From Nipponacmea schrenckii (lineage: Eukaryota > Mollusca > Gastropoda > Lottiidae), in NCBI GenBank assembly GCA_030562195.1, contig JAUJPP010000005.1, positions 14,070,826-14,134,825 on the forward strand: a DNA stretch of 64,000 nucleotides. Reading direction: 5' to 3'. Below are positions 62,501 to 64,000 of this stretch, piece after piece. Numbering within the stretch: the stretch's first letter is position 1; the number at the start of each line of letters is the position of its first letter. Made by a program: the position numbers and the translations under genes. The notes under the pieces were generated by a model. The model was not told the origin of the DNA, did no database searches, and saw only the letters and a list, made by a program, of their open reading frames with translations.

Positions 62501-63837
62501 CGAAAGTTATAAAAGGTTTAGTAATTAAAAGCACTTGAGGACAACCTCGGCAGATATGTCATTGTATTAAAGAGGTCTTTGCAGCAATTTGTTTAAAGAA
62601 CATATTATATCGAAATTTCGTTGCATATTTACTGCGGCCGTTTTCCAAAGTAAGTTTTCCAAATCGAATTGATTAAAGTGCATATAATCGATATTTCTTT
62701 TCGTTTATTTCTTTAGATTTTCCACTTTTATTCTAAGCTGGATCTAATGGCATTGATCAGAAAGATACCTTTATAAATTGAAGCAATGATTCTAGTAGAT
62801 CTGTTATACGTGATTACGTATGAATAAAAAGTTCAGAAAACTTTGAAAAGAAAGACATTTTTAGCTTTAATACAGGAGTATTGGAAGGACTGAACTTTCA
62901 TAAAATGTCGATGAAATGATTGTCAACTGATAGAAATCGTTAAAGCAGTTAAACTAGTGAAAAAACAAAAATGATTGTTATATTATTGAATTGGAATTCG
63001 GTTTTCAAACGAAATGTCGTGAAACCTCCATTAATTTTGTATAATGTGGAGGTTACTTAAAAAAAATCTCATTAATTATTGTATACTAAAAATGATATCT
63101 TGATAACGGTGCCTGTATGAGCAACGTTCAGAAAAGTTGAGTTGATAAATGTCAAAAATAGTATATCCATATATTATGTGCATCATTGATAATGGTATCG
63201 TCTATTTGAGCAATTCCCTCTTATTGTGGTCTCTTTAGTTTACTTGCCTATTTAGCTTCAAATAGGGCTACAAATAACTCATTTTTCTACAAATACACCA
63301 ATAATTGTCGACCAATTGAACGATAAGTGCACTTTGCATTATCTAATGAACAAACCCAAAGCAAATTTTAATCGGTAACAACCAGACATTTTGATAAGTT
63401 TGTACGTTGCGGCGCACGTCATAATCTTAAGTATGCAAGCTACAAAGCTAAAATTTATATAAAAAAAAAAATATCCAGATTGGTTATCTCGTCATGTCAG
63501 AAAAACATAAACTCAATATCTGCCGTAGTTTGTGAATATAGGCTTTCTTCGTGTAAATGAACAATAAAAAAAAACTTTGTCTTTTTCTGAAAATTAGCTC
63601 AGTTAAGCAGACTTACCTCTGACTGTACAACAACGACCCATCAGGTTCTAGTCGCATTAAAACATTAGGTGTAGTTAAAAGATGTCTATACTCTGATTTG
63701 GCTTGAGGGAAAAACGTATCTGGAACCCACATTTTCTCTATATGTGTATGACTCACTACTAAACTATGATTAAATGCATTATGAGCTAATCTGGGATCTC
63801 GCCATTGTTGTCTTAAATAGAAACTGGCACTCAATTC
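59512..63837 (-). CDS. Anionic Cys-loop receptor subunit, glycine receptor/GluCl type, 5' part outside window
   Basis: Five exons join in phase on the minus strand: 63617-63837, 61462-61544, 60797-60934, 59920-60257 and 59512-59736 (TAA stop). They code, in order, for SFYLRQQWRDPRL (loop D) to LYSQR; the Cys-loop C-x13-C around KFPLDEQSC; the ESYSY motif, loop B region and a second Cys pair C-T-x2-Y-x-T-G-x-F-T-C (loop C); TM1, TM2 and TM3; and a short loop and TM4 (YIFPVAFLIFNLCYW). The second Cys pair marks glycine receptors and glutamate-gated chloride channels. PAR at the TM2 start predicts chloride selectivity. The TM3-TM4 loop is short (about 55 residues). The subunit would form a pentameric plasma-membrane channel. 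The signal peptide and N-terminal exons lie beyond base 64000. The transmitter cannot be told. Pore position 6' is Leu, not the usual Thr. Confidence 0.9.
60626..60780 (+). repeat. Intronic minisatellite, 30-bp unit x 5, next to a channel exon
   Basis: The unit is tatggaaacaagagaataac plus ataggataaa, five copies, one with three extra bases. It starts 17 bases past the 60797 donor on the minus strand. All units are multiples of three and the minus-strand frame of the upstream exon stays open through them (repeats of LSYVILLFPY-type) until about 60564. Confidence 0.9.
61545..63616 (-). other. Intron of the channel gene, nothing else recognised
   Basis: Donor AGAG/gtaagtct at 63616 and acceptor atttcag at 61545. 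The sequence is AT-rich with chance frames (61677-61862, 62070-62270) only. Confidence 0.6.
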
Positions 63838-64000
63838 CTGCAGAAGAAAATCATAGAAAATTACACTTTGAAAACATTTAATATTTGAATTGTAAAAAAG
63901 TGATATCCATTGCAAGAAATTTAATGTTCGGAAAGAGAAGGTAGTTTTACAATATATAACATCATTTCATTTTTTAGGTAAATATTACAGGATCAACTCC

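Noticed and set aside
63844..64000. Further channel exon at the right edge
   Set aside because: No conserved N-terminal receptor motif or convincing splice pair is visible; the next exon is taken to be outside the window.

Overview
The window is eukaryotic, AT-rich nuclear DNA, most likely from a mollusc (perhaps a gastropod, but the exact group is not resolved). The evidence is multi-exon genes with long introns and GT-AG junctions, animal-specific protein families (CAP plus EGF, class A GPCR, Cys-loop receptor, FN3 membrane protein), tRNA-derived SINEs, RNase H-bearing LINE remains and large minisatellites. There are no operons, no CRISPR array and no bacterial signals. Splice joins were made by hand from junction sequence and codon phase.

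Layout. 0-3.2 kb: minus-strand gene for a secreted CAP (SCP/CRISP-type) protein with an EGF-like module; eight exons are visible and it runs off the left edge. 6.5-7.4 kb: an intronless plus-strand class A GPCR. 8.7-9.3 and 14.0-14.5 kb: decayed RNase H ends of LINEs. 13.2-47.5 kb: one minus-strand gene of three coding exons (signal peptide, one FN3 domain, transmembrane plus cytoplasmic tail) with introns of about 15 and 18.6 kb. Its architecture and length resemble vertebrate FNDC4/FNDC5. Its introns hold most of the repeats: convergent LINE 3' ends around a duplicated 250-bp segment (19.2-21.2 kb), a degraded duplicate that looks like low-quality sequence (25.6-26.1 kb), a 40-bp minisatellite (32.1-33.3 kb), SINEs and a Harbinger-type transposase fragment. 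49.1-50.5 kb: about 40 copies of a 35-bp unit, each with the palindrome GATAATTATC. 59.5-63.8 kb: minus-strand 3' part of an anionic Cys-loop receptor of the glycine receptor/GluCl type, running off the right edge at its 5' end.

The genes have no evident shared pathway; three of the four are membrane proteins and one is secreted. I found no convincing new multi-gene system. The observations most worth checking are the FNDC4/5-like gene, the channel's unusual pore residue and in-frame intronic repeat, the palindromic minisatellite, and the suspected assembly artefact.
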